Shown here piece after piece: positions 15,801 to 24,398 of a stretch of 27,262 bases of DNA (the first letter of the stretch is position 1; every line of letters begins with the position of its first letter). The translations under genes were made by a program, and so were the position numbers. The notes below the pieces were generated by a model. That model had not been told where the DNA came from. It ran no database searches and worked only from the letters and a program-made list of their open reading frames with translations. The stretch comes from Isotricha intestinalis (Eukaryota; Ciliophora; Litostomatea; Vestibuliferida; Isotrichidae): the NCBI GenBank assembly GCA_023807065.1, contig JAJJLU010000045.1, forward strand, positions 1 to 27,262. The letters run 5' to 3'.

Positions 15801-18218
15801 TTATTTGCCCTTAAAAATTTCATAAACTGAATCAAAATCATTTAAATGGATTTTAAAGTTATATTCATTCTCATTTAAATTTAATAATTTTAAGATATGA
15901 GATATTTTAAAATCATAATATTTTTTTTTATTTAAAATCAAGTTGTTTTTAGTTATTTCTAAATAGAAAAATTTATATATGTATTCATCTTTAATAAGAT
16001 TTTCTTCAAAGATTTTTGTTATTTGATATTCTTTTAATTGAGATTGTTCTTTAAGTTTTTGTATTTTATTTTCAATTGACTTCTTATTAAATAAATTGTT
16101 AAAAATAATCGATAATAATTGTCTAAAAGTATGTCCAGATTTTAATTCAAATTGTTTTTCCATTTTGTTTTCATTATTTTTTATTGTTTCATCTAAGAAC
16201 ATTTGAATATTTAAAAGATCTACTTTTATTTTAAACTTATTTTTAATTTTAAAATAATTTTCATCAGATAAATCATCAAGATTAAATAACTTTTTATAAG
16301 GATCATGAAATAAATTAGTACAAAAATCTGGTAAAATTTTTTTTCTTTTATCTTTAGAATAAAAACTGTAGTTTTCCCCTTTTATATTTACATTAAAAAA
16401 TAAATCATTTTTGAAATCATATTTAAATAAAATTTTTAATGTATTTTCTGGGTTTTCAAAAAAATATCTTAATTTATGGTACAATATTTCATTTTCAATA
16501 TTCATTAAAATAAAATAACCAAAACTTTTTTCTTGTTCCGTAATGTTTTCATTTCCTTCACTTCGAAAAATATTAGTCGATGAATTTATACAAAAATTAT
16601 GTTCAACTAAATATTCAACAAAATCAAAATCTAAATTTATAATATTATTTTTAAAACAATCATCATATAAAATCATATTTAAAATCCCAGTATTATTATT
16701 TAAAGAATTCCAATCTTCAAATTTTTTTTTATCAATATATTCTAATTTTTCACATAATTTTTCAAATTTTATTGTCTCATCTACTTTTATAATATTTAAT
16801 CTTAATAAATTTATAATTGATTCGGTTTTATTATCATTTTCTGATTTTTCTGTATTATTATTTTCTGAATTTTCTGTATTTTTATTTTCTGAATTTTCTG
16901 TATTTTCATTAGTTTTTAAAAGACAATAAATTTTATTATTCATTAATTTAAACTCTTTTATTTCATTTTTAACTAAATTACAATTATATTTCCAAATTTT
17001 ATCTTCATTTGATTCAGTTGTATTTTCTTCTTCTTTACTATATAATTCTTTTTTTCTTTCAATCATTCCAATAATTTGTGGTGTTTCATTCATGATTTGA
17101 ATTTCTTTAAATCTTAGATTATAAAATTTAATCATTCCATTTTTTAAACTTACAATAATTTGGTCTTCCTCTTTATTCATATTAATATCTATAATATGAT
17201 CTTCTGATTTATCTAAAATATAACTTTTTGTTTCATCATCAAGATCTTTATTTATAATCATTCCATTTGAAGTTCCTAATAAAATTTCATTAAATGACTT
17301 ATATATATAAAAACAATTAATTTCTTTTATTTCATCGCTGAAATTATTTATTGTTTTTAATATTTTTTTTTCTTCACAATCCCAAATTTCTATTGTGTTA
17401 TTTAAACTTAATGAGACAACTTTTTTTTGATTTAAATCTAATTTTATTTTTATAATTTTTTCATTTCCTTTGAAAGAACATACAATATTATTTGAATTTA
17501 AATCTAAAATTTTTATTTCATTTCCAAAAGAAAATATTAATTTATCTCCGTCTTGAGAAATATCAATTGAATTAATTTCAAAATTTTCTTTATGAATTGA
17601 TTTAATTGATTCATTTTCATCAATTAATTTATTATTATTAGCATCATTTTCTTGAATAGGAAAAATTTGTTTAATTGTATATCCATTATTTTCTTCATTT
17701 TTTTTAATTGAAAAAATTTTTCCATCTAAAAAAGATAAATATAAGATATCTTTGTTTTCATTATATTTTAAGCAAGTTATATCTTCATTATCATAAAAAG
17801 AAATAACTTTAATTGGAAATATAGTTTTTTCAAAATCTTTTTTTTTATTGTGAAACTGAATAATATCATTTAAATTCCAAATACATACTAATTTATCTTT
17901 TCCTGCAGAATATAAAATTTTATTTTCTTTTCCTAATACTAAATCAATAATTGAACAAGTATGATGTTCTAAATTATTTAAAAGTTTAATTAATACAGGT
18001 GAATGAGAATCTTCCCAAAGTTTAATAATTGAATCTTCTCCAGCTGTGAAAAAAAATGTATTCTTTTTTCTCTTTTCATCTTCAATAAAATCATTTAAAT
18101 GATTGTAAATTAATATTTTATTTACATATTTTCTATGAAAAATATCTTCTTTTTGTCTAAATGAAATACAAACAAAATCTCTTTTAAAATCTATACTATT
18201 CTCATTGTTATAATTCAT
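15801..18218 (-). CDS. WDR48/UAF1-like WD40-repeat protein
   Basis: The 805-residue protein opens with a WD40 propeller. Its first blades match WDR48 closely: FFTAGEDSIIKLW near 55-67, then LEHHTCSIIDLVL and SAGKDKLVCIWNL near 84-116. Later blades include NEIKILDLNSNNIV and NNTIEIWDCEEKK. The C-terminal half corresponds to the WDR48 DUF3337 region: WNSLNNNTGILNMILYDDCF (about 497-516) parallels the human segment with TGMLT and DCFAAW. The end resembles the ubiquitin-like SLD module, with YLEITKNNLILNKKKYYDFK. In animals and fungi this family binds and activates USP1/USP12/USP46 deubiquitinases. A short Asn/Ser/Glu repeat lies between the halves. Vertebrate WDR48 is about 680 residues, so this one is longer. 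Partner deubiquitinases are not in the window. Confidence 0.82.
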   Translation of the reverse strand: MNYNNENSIDFKRDFVCISFRQKEDIFHRKYVNKILIYNHLNDFIEDEKRKKNTFFFTAGEDSIIKLWEDSHSPVLIKLLNNLEHHTCSIIDLVLGKENKILYSAGKDKLVCIWNLNDIIQFHNKKKDFEKTIFPIKVISFYDNEDITCLKYNENKDILYLSFLDGKIFSIKKNEENNGYTIKQIFPIQENDANNNKLIDENESIKSIHKENFEINSIDISQDGDKLIFSFGNEIKILDLNSNNIVCSFKGNEKIIKIKLDLNQKKVVSLSLNNTIEIWDCEEKKILKTINNFSDEIKEINCFYIYKSFNEILLGTSNGMIINKDLDDETKSYILDKSEDHIIDINMNKEEDQIIVSLKNGMIKFYNLRFKEIQIMNETPQIIGMIERKKELYSKEEENTTESNEDKIWKYNCNLVKNEIKEFKLMNNKIYCLLKTNENTENSENKNTENSENNNTEKSENDNKTESIINLLRLNIIKVDETIKFEKLCEKLEYIDKKKFEDWNSLNNNTGILNMILYDDCFKNNIINLDFDFVEYLVEHNFCINSSTNIFRSEGNENITEQEKSFGYFILMNIENEILYHKLRYFFENPENTLKILFKYDFKNDLFFNVNIKGENYSFYSKDKRKKILPDFCTNLFHDPYKKLFNLDDLSDENYFKIKNKFKIKVDLLNIQMFLDETIKNNENKMEKQFELKSGHTFRQLLSIIFNNLFNKKSIENKIQKLKEQSQLKEYQITKIFEENLIKDEYIYKFFYLEITKNNLILNKKKYYDFKISHILKLLNLNENEYNFKIHLNDFDSVYEIFKGK
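16849..16911 (-). repeat. Short tandem repeat coding for Glu-Asn-Ser units
   Basis: Within the WDR48-like gene, near-identical 24-base units encode NTENSENK-type octapeptides, about 2.5 copies with a degenerate flank (residues around 437-465). It is a low-complexity linker between the propeller and the C-terminal region, and probably a slippage product. Confidence 0.75.
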
Positions 18219-18393
18219 TTAAAGTTATAAAAAAAACTTAAAATAAAAATCCAAAAAAAATTAAATAATAAATCACTATTAATCAAAAAAAATCATTTAC
18301 CACAAAAATAGAAGAAGTGATATAAAAAAATCCAAAAAAAAAAAAATAAAAAAATTAAAAAAAATTAAAAATTATATCTAAAAAAATAAAAAA
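18219..18393. promoter_or_regulatory. Divergent promoter region, WDR48-like / Vta1
   Basis: The two ATG codons of the oppositely oriented WDR48-like and Vta1 genes are only 175 bp apart, so both promoters and both 5' leaders must lie here. The plus-strand half consists mainly of A runs broken by single T residues just before the Vta1 ATG. Such A-rich leaders precede most starts in this window. No TATA-like element can be distinguished from the AT-rich background. Confidence 0.55.
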
Positions 18394-19575
18394 ATGAAAG
18401 GTCAAAAAACTCTTCACCAAAAATATTATCCATTATGGGAAGGAGGAAAGAGTGTAGAACAAAGAAACGTAAAAGTAGGATTTAAAATAAGAATGTATGT
18501 GGTGTCACAATTTAACAAGGAATTAAAAGAAGGAAAAGGTTTAAATGATGACAAAGATAAATTAGTACAAATGATGAAAGAACTTCAACAAGATAAAACA
18601 ACAATAAATCAAGAAGATTTAAATTGTCCTTTAGAAGATTATCAAATGTTTTTAAGTGATTTTTTCCAAAAACTTGATTATGAAGACAGAAAAGGAACTG
18701 TAACAATGAAAACTGTTGCTAAATTTAGATTAATGATCAATTTTATTGATGTATTAAGTGATTATGGTGGAATTGATGAAGAAATGAAAAAATGTCAAAA
18801 ATATTGTAAATTTAAAGCTATCGATATTGCTAAGTCACTTAAAAAAGGTGAAGTACCAAGAAGAGGAGGTCCTAATGAAAATCTAGATCAAGGAAATAAC
18901 CTTAATGAAAAAGATGAAGGATTAGGTGATGAAATTGATAAAATGGCTAATTTAGGATTTGAAAATAATAATATGGGAAATAATAATAATATGGGAAATA
19001 ATAATATGGGAAATAATAATAATATGGGTGGTTTTTCTAATCCTTTTGACAATCAAGGTAATAATAATTTAAATAGAGGTGGTTCAGGAGGTTTTTCTAA
19101 TCCTTTTGACAATCAAGGTAATAATAATTCAAATAGAGGTGGTTCAGTAGGTTTTTCTAATCCTTTTGGTAATCCAGGTAATAATAATTTAAATAAAGGC
19201 GGTTCAGGAGGTTTTTCTAATAATTTTGGTAATTCAGGTAATAATAATGTAATAAATAATAATATGAATATTGGTAATAATAAGAATAATATTCCTTCTA
19301 AAGGTCAAGGTAAAAAAAAATATGAACCTGCTGGTCCAAGAACTCCAAAAGTTGTTGATTCAAAAGAAAGAGGAAAAAAAGAATTTAAAACTAAAAATCC
19401 ATTAACTTTACCTATTCCTGTTAAATATAAATCTGTTGATTATTATAAATTAGTAGATAATATTAGACAAAATAATGATATTGCTTTGAGAGAATTTAAA
19501 AAAAATAGATTAGATTATGCTTTGAATGCAATTTTGGATTCTTTAGAATTTTTGAGTTATATTGATAAAAAGTAA
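18394..19575 (+). CDS. VTA1: Vta1/LIP5-like ESCRT-III/Vps4 cofactor with NPF repeats
   Basis: The 393-residue protein has the Vta1 layout. An N-terminal helical MIT-like domain covers about residues 1-160 and ends KYCKFKAIDIAKSLKKGEVP, closely matching the human segment KYARWKATYIHNCLKNGETP. A long linker follows, then a C-terminal VSL-type helix pair (about 350-392, with YYKLVDNIRQNN and LDYALNAILDSLEFL) that in yeast and animals dimerises and stimulates the Vps4 ATPase. The family promotes ESCRT-III disassembly at endosomes. The linker is unusual: Asn/Met/Gly runs at 192-211, then four 20-residue units (213-286), three carrying FSNPF and the fourth FSNNF. NPF is the ligand of EH domains, which suggests an extra link to endocytic adaptors. 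The ATG follows an A-rich leader. The family call is strong. Confidence 0.9.
   Translation: MKGQKTLHQKYYPLWEGGKSVEQRNVKVGFKIRMYVVSQFNKELKEGKGLNDDKDKLVQMMKELQQDKTTINQEDLNCPLEDYQMFLSDFFQKLDYEDRKGTVTMKTVAKFRLMINFIDVLSDYGGIDEEMKKCQKYCKFKAIDIAKSLKKGEVPRRGGPNENLDQGNNLNEKDEGLGDEIDKMANLGFENNNMGNNNNMGNNNMGNNNNMGGFSNPFDNQGNNNLNRGGSGGFSNPFDNQGNNNSNRGGSVGFSNPFGNPGNNNLNKGGSGGFSNNFGNSGNNNVINNNMNIGNNKNNIPSKGQGKKKYEPAGPRTPKVVDSKERGKKEFKTKNPLTLPIPVKYKSVDYYKLVDNIRQNNDIALREFKKNRLDYALNAILDSLEFLSYIDKK
18966..19027 (+). repeat. AAT/ATGGGA microsatellite encoding Asn-Met-Gly runs
   Basis: In the Vta1 linker, units of the type ATGGGAAATAATAAT recur with variable numbers of AAT codons, giving NMGNNN repeats. The variable AAT count is typical of replication slippage. 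Confidence 0.85.
19031..19248 (+). repeat. 60-bp in-frame tandem repeat encoding GFSNPF units
   Basis: Three complete 60-bp copies (starting 19031, 19091 and 19151) and a partial fourth (19211) lie head to tail in the Vta1 frame. Copies 1 and 2 differ at only two positions, copies 3 and 4 progressively more, so amplification was recent at the 5' side. Each unit encodes GFSNPF, a short Gly/Asn spacer, then N(R/K)GGSG. The last copy has NNF in place of NPF. Confidence 0.95.
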
Positions 19576-19694
19576 TAAATTGATTAATTAAAAAAATCTC
19601 AAAATTGAATTGAAATTTTGTTCATTATTTTCTTTTATTTTTGTTTTTATATTTATTTCTTATTTAAAAAAAAAATTTAAATCAAAAAAAAAAA
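19576..19694. other. Spacer between Vta1 and the F-box-like gene
   Basis: This 119-bp AT-rich spacer lies between two plus-strand genes and holds the end of the first and the promoter of the second. An A run immediately precedes the downstream ATG. Confidence 0.5.
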
Positions 19695-21374
19695 ATGAGT
19701 GATAAAGAAGAAGAAAAAAATAATGAAAATCCAGAAGAAGAAGAAGAAACTTCAGAATATAGTTATGATTTAAATACTTTAGAAATAAAAAAAGAAAGAT
19801 TAAATCATATAACTTTAAATATTAGTGATTACAATTATTTACTGGATCAATTAACTACATATATAAAATTATTCGAAAAAATTAAAGAAGAAAAATATCC
19901 AAATACATTTTCAAAAGAAGTTCAAACTTTAGATAATAATAATAAAATAAATGAAGATATTTCAGAAAAAAAAAAATTAGAAGATAAAATAACTTCTTTA
20001 GAAAGTGAAAATCATATTTTAAAAGGAAAAAATAATATTTTACAAGAAGAAAATGAAAAATTAAAAGAAGATATAAAAAAAAATAATAATATTCAAAATG
20101 AAAAAATAGAAAGTTTAAATAAAACAATATTAGATTTAAAAAATGAAATACAAATTTTAAAAAAAGAAAATATAGAATTAAATAATAATATAAAACATAT
20201 GAGATTTATTTCTCCTTTTGAAGAAGTTTTCAAAAGTGAAAAAAATATAAATAAAATATTATCATATTTACCAACAGATTATTCATTTTCAATATTTTCA
20301 ATAAATAAAACATTACATCAAGAATTTTATTATAAATTTAAATGTAAACATTTAGAAAAAAAAATAAAAAATAAAGAAAAAATAATAACTCAATTAACAA
20401 GTCAAGATTTATCTAAAATATTAAAAATAGAAAATGAAGATATGTATAATATAATTAAAAAATATTCTCAAAAACATGTAATTCCAGGAAATAAATTAAG
20501 ATACAGTTTAACTCATTCTCTTCTTTTTATTGAGAATATCATAAGAAAACCTTTAAGAGAAAAACATGAAGAAAATATTAATCCAAAAACAAAAAATTTA
20601 ATTCAATCTTTTTTAAGTGTTATAAAAGAAGATGATGAAATGAATGAAATAAATAAAATATTAAAAGAACAAAATTATATTAATGAATTAAATTGTAAAA
20701 TGATTGCTTTTCCAAAGGAAGATATTGTAAATTTTAGTGACTATGATAAAAATGTTTTAGAAGCTTTAAATGGTGATGAAACAATTAATATCAAATTTGA
20801 ATTTAATAATTCTGAAGAAATAAAAGTTTTAATAAATTATTTTTTAAATGCTAAATTAGATAAACAAAATTATACAAAATTTTTACAATATTTTATAGAA
20901 GAATTTGCAGAGCTTTTTTTTAGTTGTTTTGAAAGTTTAAAAGAATTAAAAGAATTAGAAATATTAAATTTAGCTTTAAATGCAAGATTACAAAGATATG
21001 GTTTTTTAATGAATGAAATGCAATATGAAATAGATAATTTAAGTCAATATGCTAATTCTTCTAAAGAAGTTAAAGAAAATTTATCTAAACAAAAAAATGA
21101 ACTTGAAGTTAAATATAATGGTTCTCTCATGCAAATTTCTCAATTAATTAAAGATAAAAATGAATTAATTCAAAAAGATGAAGATAATAAAAAATTAGGA
21201 GAATTAAAAGAAAAAGAATTTGAGGAATTTAAAAATAAAATTTTAACAGAATTTAAAAATGTTGAAAAAAAATATAATTATACTGTTAAAGAAAGAGATT
21301 TGTTGAAAAATGCTATGTTGGATTTTAGAAATTATTTAATGAATTTTGTTAATGATAAAGGAGAAATTGTTTAA
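19695..21374 (+). CDS. Coiled-coil protein with F-box-like segment, unknown function
   Basis: This 559-residue protein was not recognised as a named family. It has an acidic N-terminus (about 1-25) and a coiled coil at about 90-170 rich in Lys/Glu/Asn with heptad-like leucines. A segment at 175-215 reads INKILSYLPTDYSFSIFSINKTLHQEFY, abbreviated here by its key positions: Leu-x-Tyr-Leu-Pro, then a run of hydrophobics and an Asn, like an F-box. The central region is helical (FAELFFSCFESLKELKELE near 405-425), and a second coiled coil runs from about 440 to the end. If the F-box is real, the protein could recruit substrates to an SCF ubiquitin ligase. A vesicle-tethering or cytoskeletal coiled-coil role is equally possible. 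The ATG has an A-rich leader, and a perfect hairpin follows the stop. Confidence 0.75.
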   Translation: MSDKEEEKNNENPEEEEETSEYSYDLNTLEIKKERLNHITLNISDYNYLLDQLTTYIKLFEKIKEEKYPNTFSKEVQTLDNNNKINEDISEKKKLEDKITSLESENHILKGKNNILQEENEKLKEDIKKNNNIQNEKIESLNKTILDLKNEIQILKKENIELNNNIKHMRFISPFEEVFKSEKNINKILSYLPTDYSFSIFSINKTLHQEFYYKFKCKHLEKKIKNKEKIITQLTSQDLSKILKIENEDMYNIIKKYSQKHVIPGNKLRYSLTHSLLFIENIIRKPLREKHEENINPKTKNLIQSFLSVIKEDDEMNEINKILKEQNYINELNCKMIAFPKEDIVNFSDYDKNVLEALNGDETINIKFEFNNSEEIKVLINYFLNAKLDKQNYTKFLQYFIEEFAELFFSCFESLKELKELEILNLALNARLQRYGFLMNEMQYEIDNLSQYANSSKEVKENLSKQKNELEVKYNGSLMQISQLIKDKNELIQKDEDNKKLGELKEKEFEEFKNKILTEFKNVEKKYNYTVKERDLLKNAMLDFRNYLMNFVNDKGEIV

Positions 21375-21996
21375 AAAATTAACATATTAAATTTATTTAA
21401 TATGTTAAGTATATTCTCTTGGAAAAATATTCATATTTTATTATTTTTTTTAATTAAAAGAAAAGTAGATAAAGAATTTTATTTAATAAATTTATAAATT
21501 TAATAAAAAGAATAAAAGATATTATTTTTTAATATTATAAAGTAATTCTATATTATATTTTCAAAAAAAATGTCTTGAAAGTATTTAATTTAAATTTTAT
21601 CGGCAAAAATCTTTTAGAAAAATAAATTTAGGATTTGTTGAAGAAAAAGTATATTAAAAAAAAAATTGAAATTATTATATATTAAATGATGATATATGAT
21701 GGAAATAAATTATTGATTTATAAAATCCGATGATAAAATATATTATGTCTTTCTAAATACGATTTTTATTCTCATTTTTAAATTCTATTATTCTTTAAAA
21801 CAATTTCTTTATTATTTAACCGAATTAAAGTCTTGTAAAAATATTGATTTATTTTTTTTAAAAGATGTTTAATTTGAAGAAATCTTTATTTTTTCTTTTA
21901 TTTTTTATTTAAGTTTAATTTAAAAAAATAAATTATATATAATTTGAATTGAAAAATCTTTTTATTAACTTTAATCTAATAATTTAAATACATCTT
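21375..21996. other. Convergent 3' spacer, F-box-like / PP4R1-like
   Basis: The two flanking genes converge on this 622-bp AT-rich spacer, which must hold both 3' UTRs and both transcript ends. Apart from the hairpin at 21379-21408, no structured element, open frame with coding character or RNA gene was recognised. Confidence 0.6.
21379..21408 (+). other. Perfect 13-bp hairpin just after the stop codon
   Basis: TTAACATATTAAA, a TTTA loop and TTTAATATGTTAA form a perfect 13/4/13 inverted repeat starting five bases after the TAA of the F-box-like gene. In RNA it would fold as an all-A/U stem apart from one C-G pair in each arm. It lies in the 3' UTR and could influence transcript ending or stability; a chance palindrome in AT-rich DNA is less likely at this length but possible. 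Confidence 0.7.
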
Positions 21997-24288
21997 TTAA
22001 ATTGTATTAATATCTATATTAAATTCTTTTTCAATAAATTTTAAATCTCCAGAAAAAGTTTCTGTGAATTTATTTTCATTATCTTCTAAACTATCAAATT
22101 TTATTTTAGTAACTTCTTGAAAAATATTAACGATTGATTTTGATTTTTTATCATATAATTTTTTGCAAATTTCATAAAGTGTTTCATCATTATTACAAGG
22201 GCATTTATCATTAAGGATACATTTTTTTAACATTTTACAAATAGCAATTCTAACATTAGTTATTTTATCATTTGACAATTTGATTAATATATTTTTAATA
22301 ATTTCAGTATAAATATGATAATTCATTAAAAAAATTTTACACATTTTAACAAAAGTAATTCTATTTTGAAATTTTTTATGATAAGAAAAAGTTTCAATTA
22401 ATTGAATAATTTTTTCTTTTTGATAATTTTCATTATATAAATAAACAATTAAAGAACCTAAAACTTTAGAAGCAACTTTTCTAACTTGATAAATTGAATC
22501 CAAACAAAAAGTAATACATTGAGGAAAAATAGAATGATAAATAACTTCATTTTCATATAAATTATAATAACATAAAATACTTTCAGCAACATCTAATTTA
22601 TTTTTCCAATTAATAAAATTAAAATTTCTAACTTTATTTCCATTATTATTTTGAAAAATAGAAACAGCTTCAAAATATTTATAATATTTTTCTTTAGTTT
22701 CTTTATTAACATTACTTAAAATTTTAGGTAAATTTCTCAAAGCTAAATTTCTTTCTGTTTTTTCATCACTTTCTAAAAATTTATCATAAATAATAAGTAA
22801 TTCATTTTCAGTTAATTCTTTCCCTAAAATAGTAGAAACTTCATGAAAAGAAGAAATAATACTTCTTCTAATTTTAGTATTTTTTTCATTACATAAATTT
22901 AAATATAAATTTCTTAATTTTGGCCAAAAAGATGAACCATAACAAAAAAGAACTGCAGGAAAATTATATGTGTAATCATATAATAATTCTTCAATTCCAA
23001 AAGATTTTGTGTTTATTTCTTTTTTTGAATTTTCATTTTGGGAAATTTCAATTAATTGCTTTTTATTTGCATAATATTCATCTATTGTATCTTTATAAAA
23101 ATCAAATAATTTTAAAGATAATTCATCTCTATCTAAATGACATATTATTTCTCCTATTTTTTTTATTATTGTGTTTCTTACATATTTTTGATTATCAGAA
23201 ATTAATTTTTCTATTATTTCTAAAAATGGTTTTGCATTTGTTCCTGATATAACTAAATTTAAATTATGAACACTTTTTTCTTTAAATGATTTTAAAACAC
23301 TTGGTATTATTTCAATACAACATTTTCTAATTTGCCAAAATAAATCATTACTTAATTTCTTAATTATATTATAAACTGTTGTTTTAATTGATTCAGATGA
23401 TATAATTTCACATAAATTTGGTAGAGCCAACAATACATTTTTTCTTATATTATCCCTTTTATCATCAGCAAAAAAATTTAATTGAGGTAATAAATAATTT
23501 TCACTGTATTTTTCCCCAAAATCTTCACATAAATTTTTTATTAATTTAATACATAAATCAGTATGTTTTGAACTATTATCTAAATCACTAGTAAAAGATA
23601 AAATTAGTTTTAAAATCATATCATCTTTTCCTTTATCTTTTGGAATTATAGCTTTAGAAACTTTTAATAAATTTTCAAATAATAAATTATTCATTTCTTC
23701 ATCTTCAATTTCAAAAGTTCTTGGATGATATAATTCATCTATAATATTCATAATATTATTCTTTAATATATTATAACCTAAATCACCATTTGATGATAAA
23801 GAATCAATAAAGGGAATTAAACTTTTTAAAAATCTTATTTTTAAATCTAAAGTCTCATCTACAATTCTTGCTAAAGCAGGAATTAATAGATTATTTGTGT
23901 TTTCTATTCCAATTGAATCAGAATATATTTGAATATTATCTATAAAGTTTTTTTTAAAAGCCTTATCTTGACAATTACTAAATTTTTTGATATGACCTGT
24001 TACTGCATTTACTGATAATTTAATTGGCTCTTTTATTAATTTTATTTCTTCGAAATAACCGTAATTAAACTCTTTTTCTATTAAAAAAGGATTTGATTCT
24101 GAAGTTAAATTTTCAAATTCTAAATGTTGAAATGTATTAAAAAAATGAGTGAAATATAAATTTTCATCAAATTCTGTATTCATTTCTAAATCTGGGAAAT
24201 TTAATAGCAAATTATTATTATTATTTAAATTATCTTTTTCTGATGAAATTTTGATTTCTTCTTCTAAATTGCTTTTATTAGAGTTCAT
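21997..24288 (-). CDS. PP4R1-like protein phosphatase 4 regulatory subunit (HEAT repeats)
   Basis: The protein has 763 residues and is built of HEAT repeats. Segments match PP4R1/PR65-type scaffolds: DKRDNIRKNVLLALPNLCE and LFWQIRKCCIEIIPSVLK in the middle, then YNFPAVLFCYG, WPKLRNLYLNL, IRRSIISSFHEVSTILG and KITNVRIAICKMLKK towards the end. The human PP4R1 counterparts (YNFPAV, WHCLRETY, VRRTLAFSIHELAVILG, VPNVRVLLAKTLR) come in the same order. PP4R1 binds the PP4 catalytic subunit and directs dephosphorylation of substrates. The start is taken at the ATG at 24288 (MNSNKSN): the frame extends upstream only to a TTG with a poor context, while this ATG has an A-rich leader. A PP2A A-subunit assignment is less likely because of the length and C-terminal matches. 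Confidence 0.87.
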   Translation of the reverse strand: MNSNKSNLEEEIKISSEKDNLNNNNNLLLNFPDLEMNTEFDENLYFTHFFNTFQHLEFENLTSESNPFLIEKEFNYGYFEEIKLIKEPIKLSVNAVTGHIKKFSNCQDKAFKKNFIDNIQIYSDSIGIENTNNLLIPALARIVDETLDLKIRFLKSLIPFIDSLSSNGDLGYNILKNNIMNIIDELYHPRTFEIEDEEMNNLLFENLLKVSKAIIPKDKGKDDMILKLILSFTSDLDNSSKHTDLCIKLIKNLCEDFGEKYSENYLLPQLNFFADDKRDNIRKNVLLALPNLCEIISSESIKTTVYNIIKKLSNDLFWQIRKCCIEIIPSVLKSFKEKSVHNLNLVISGTNAKPFLEIIEKLISDNQKYVRNTIIKKIGEIICHLDRDELSLKLFDFYKDTIDEYYANKKQLIEISQNENSKKEINTKSFGIEELLYDYTYNFPAVLFCYGSSFWPKLRNLYLNLCNEKNTKIRRSIISSFHEVSTILGKELTENELLIIYDKFLESDEKTERNLALRNLPKILSNVNKETKEKYYKYFEAVSIFQNNNGNKVRNFNFINWKNKLDVAESILCYYNLYENEVIYHSIFPQCITFCLDSIYQVRKVASKVLGSLIVYLYNENYQKEKIIQLIETFSYHKKFQNRITFVKMCKIFLMNYHIYTEIIKNILIKLSNDKITNVRIAICKMLKKCILNDKCPCNNDETLYEICKKLYDKKSKSIVNIFQEVTKIKFDSLEDNENKFTETFSGDLKFIEKEFNIDINTI

Positions 24289-24398
24289 TCTTTTTTTTCT
24301 TAAATAAATAAAAAAAATATTTTTAAATAAATTAATATTTAAATGAATCAATAATTCTCAAAAAAATTAAATAAAAAATCAAAAAATAAACTAAAAAA
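24289..24398. other. Spacer between archaemetzincin-like and PP4R1-like genes
   Basis: This 110-bp AT-rich spacer holds the promoter and leader of the PP4R1-like gene and the 3' flank of the archaemetzincin-like gene, both on the minus strand. The reading frame of the PP4R1-like gene stays open into it without an ATG, which is chance extension. Confidence 0.5.

Noticed and set aside
16543..16929. Plus-strand 128-codon frame inside the WDR48-like gene
   Set aside because: It is antisense to conserved WDR48-like sequence and follows the Asn/Ser/Glu repeat; no coding character of its own.
24289..24351. N-terminal extension of the PP4R1-like protein to position 24351
   Set aside because: The extension starts with TTG, not ATG, in a nuclear eukaryotic gene and has no family match; the ATG at 24288 has a better context.
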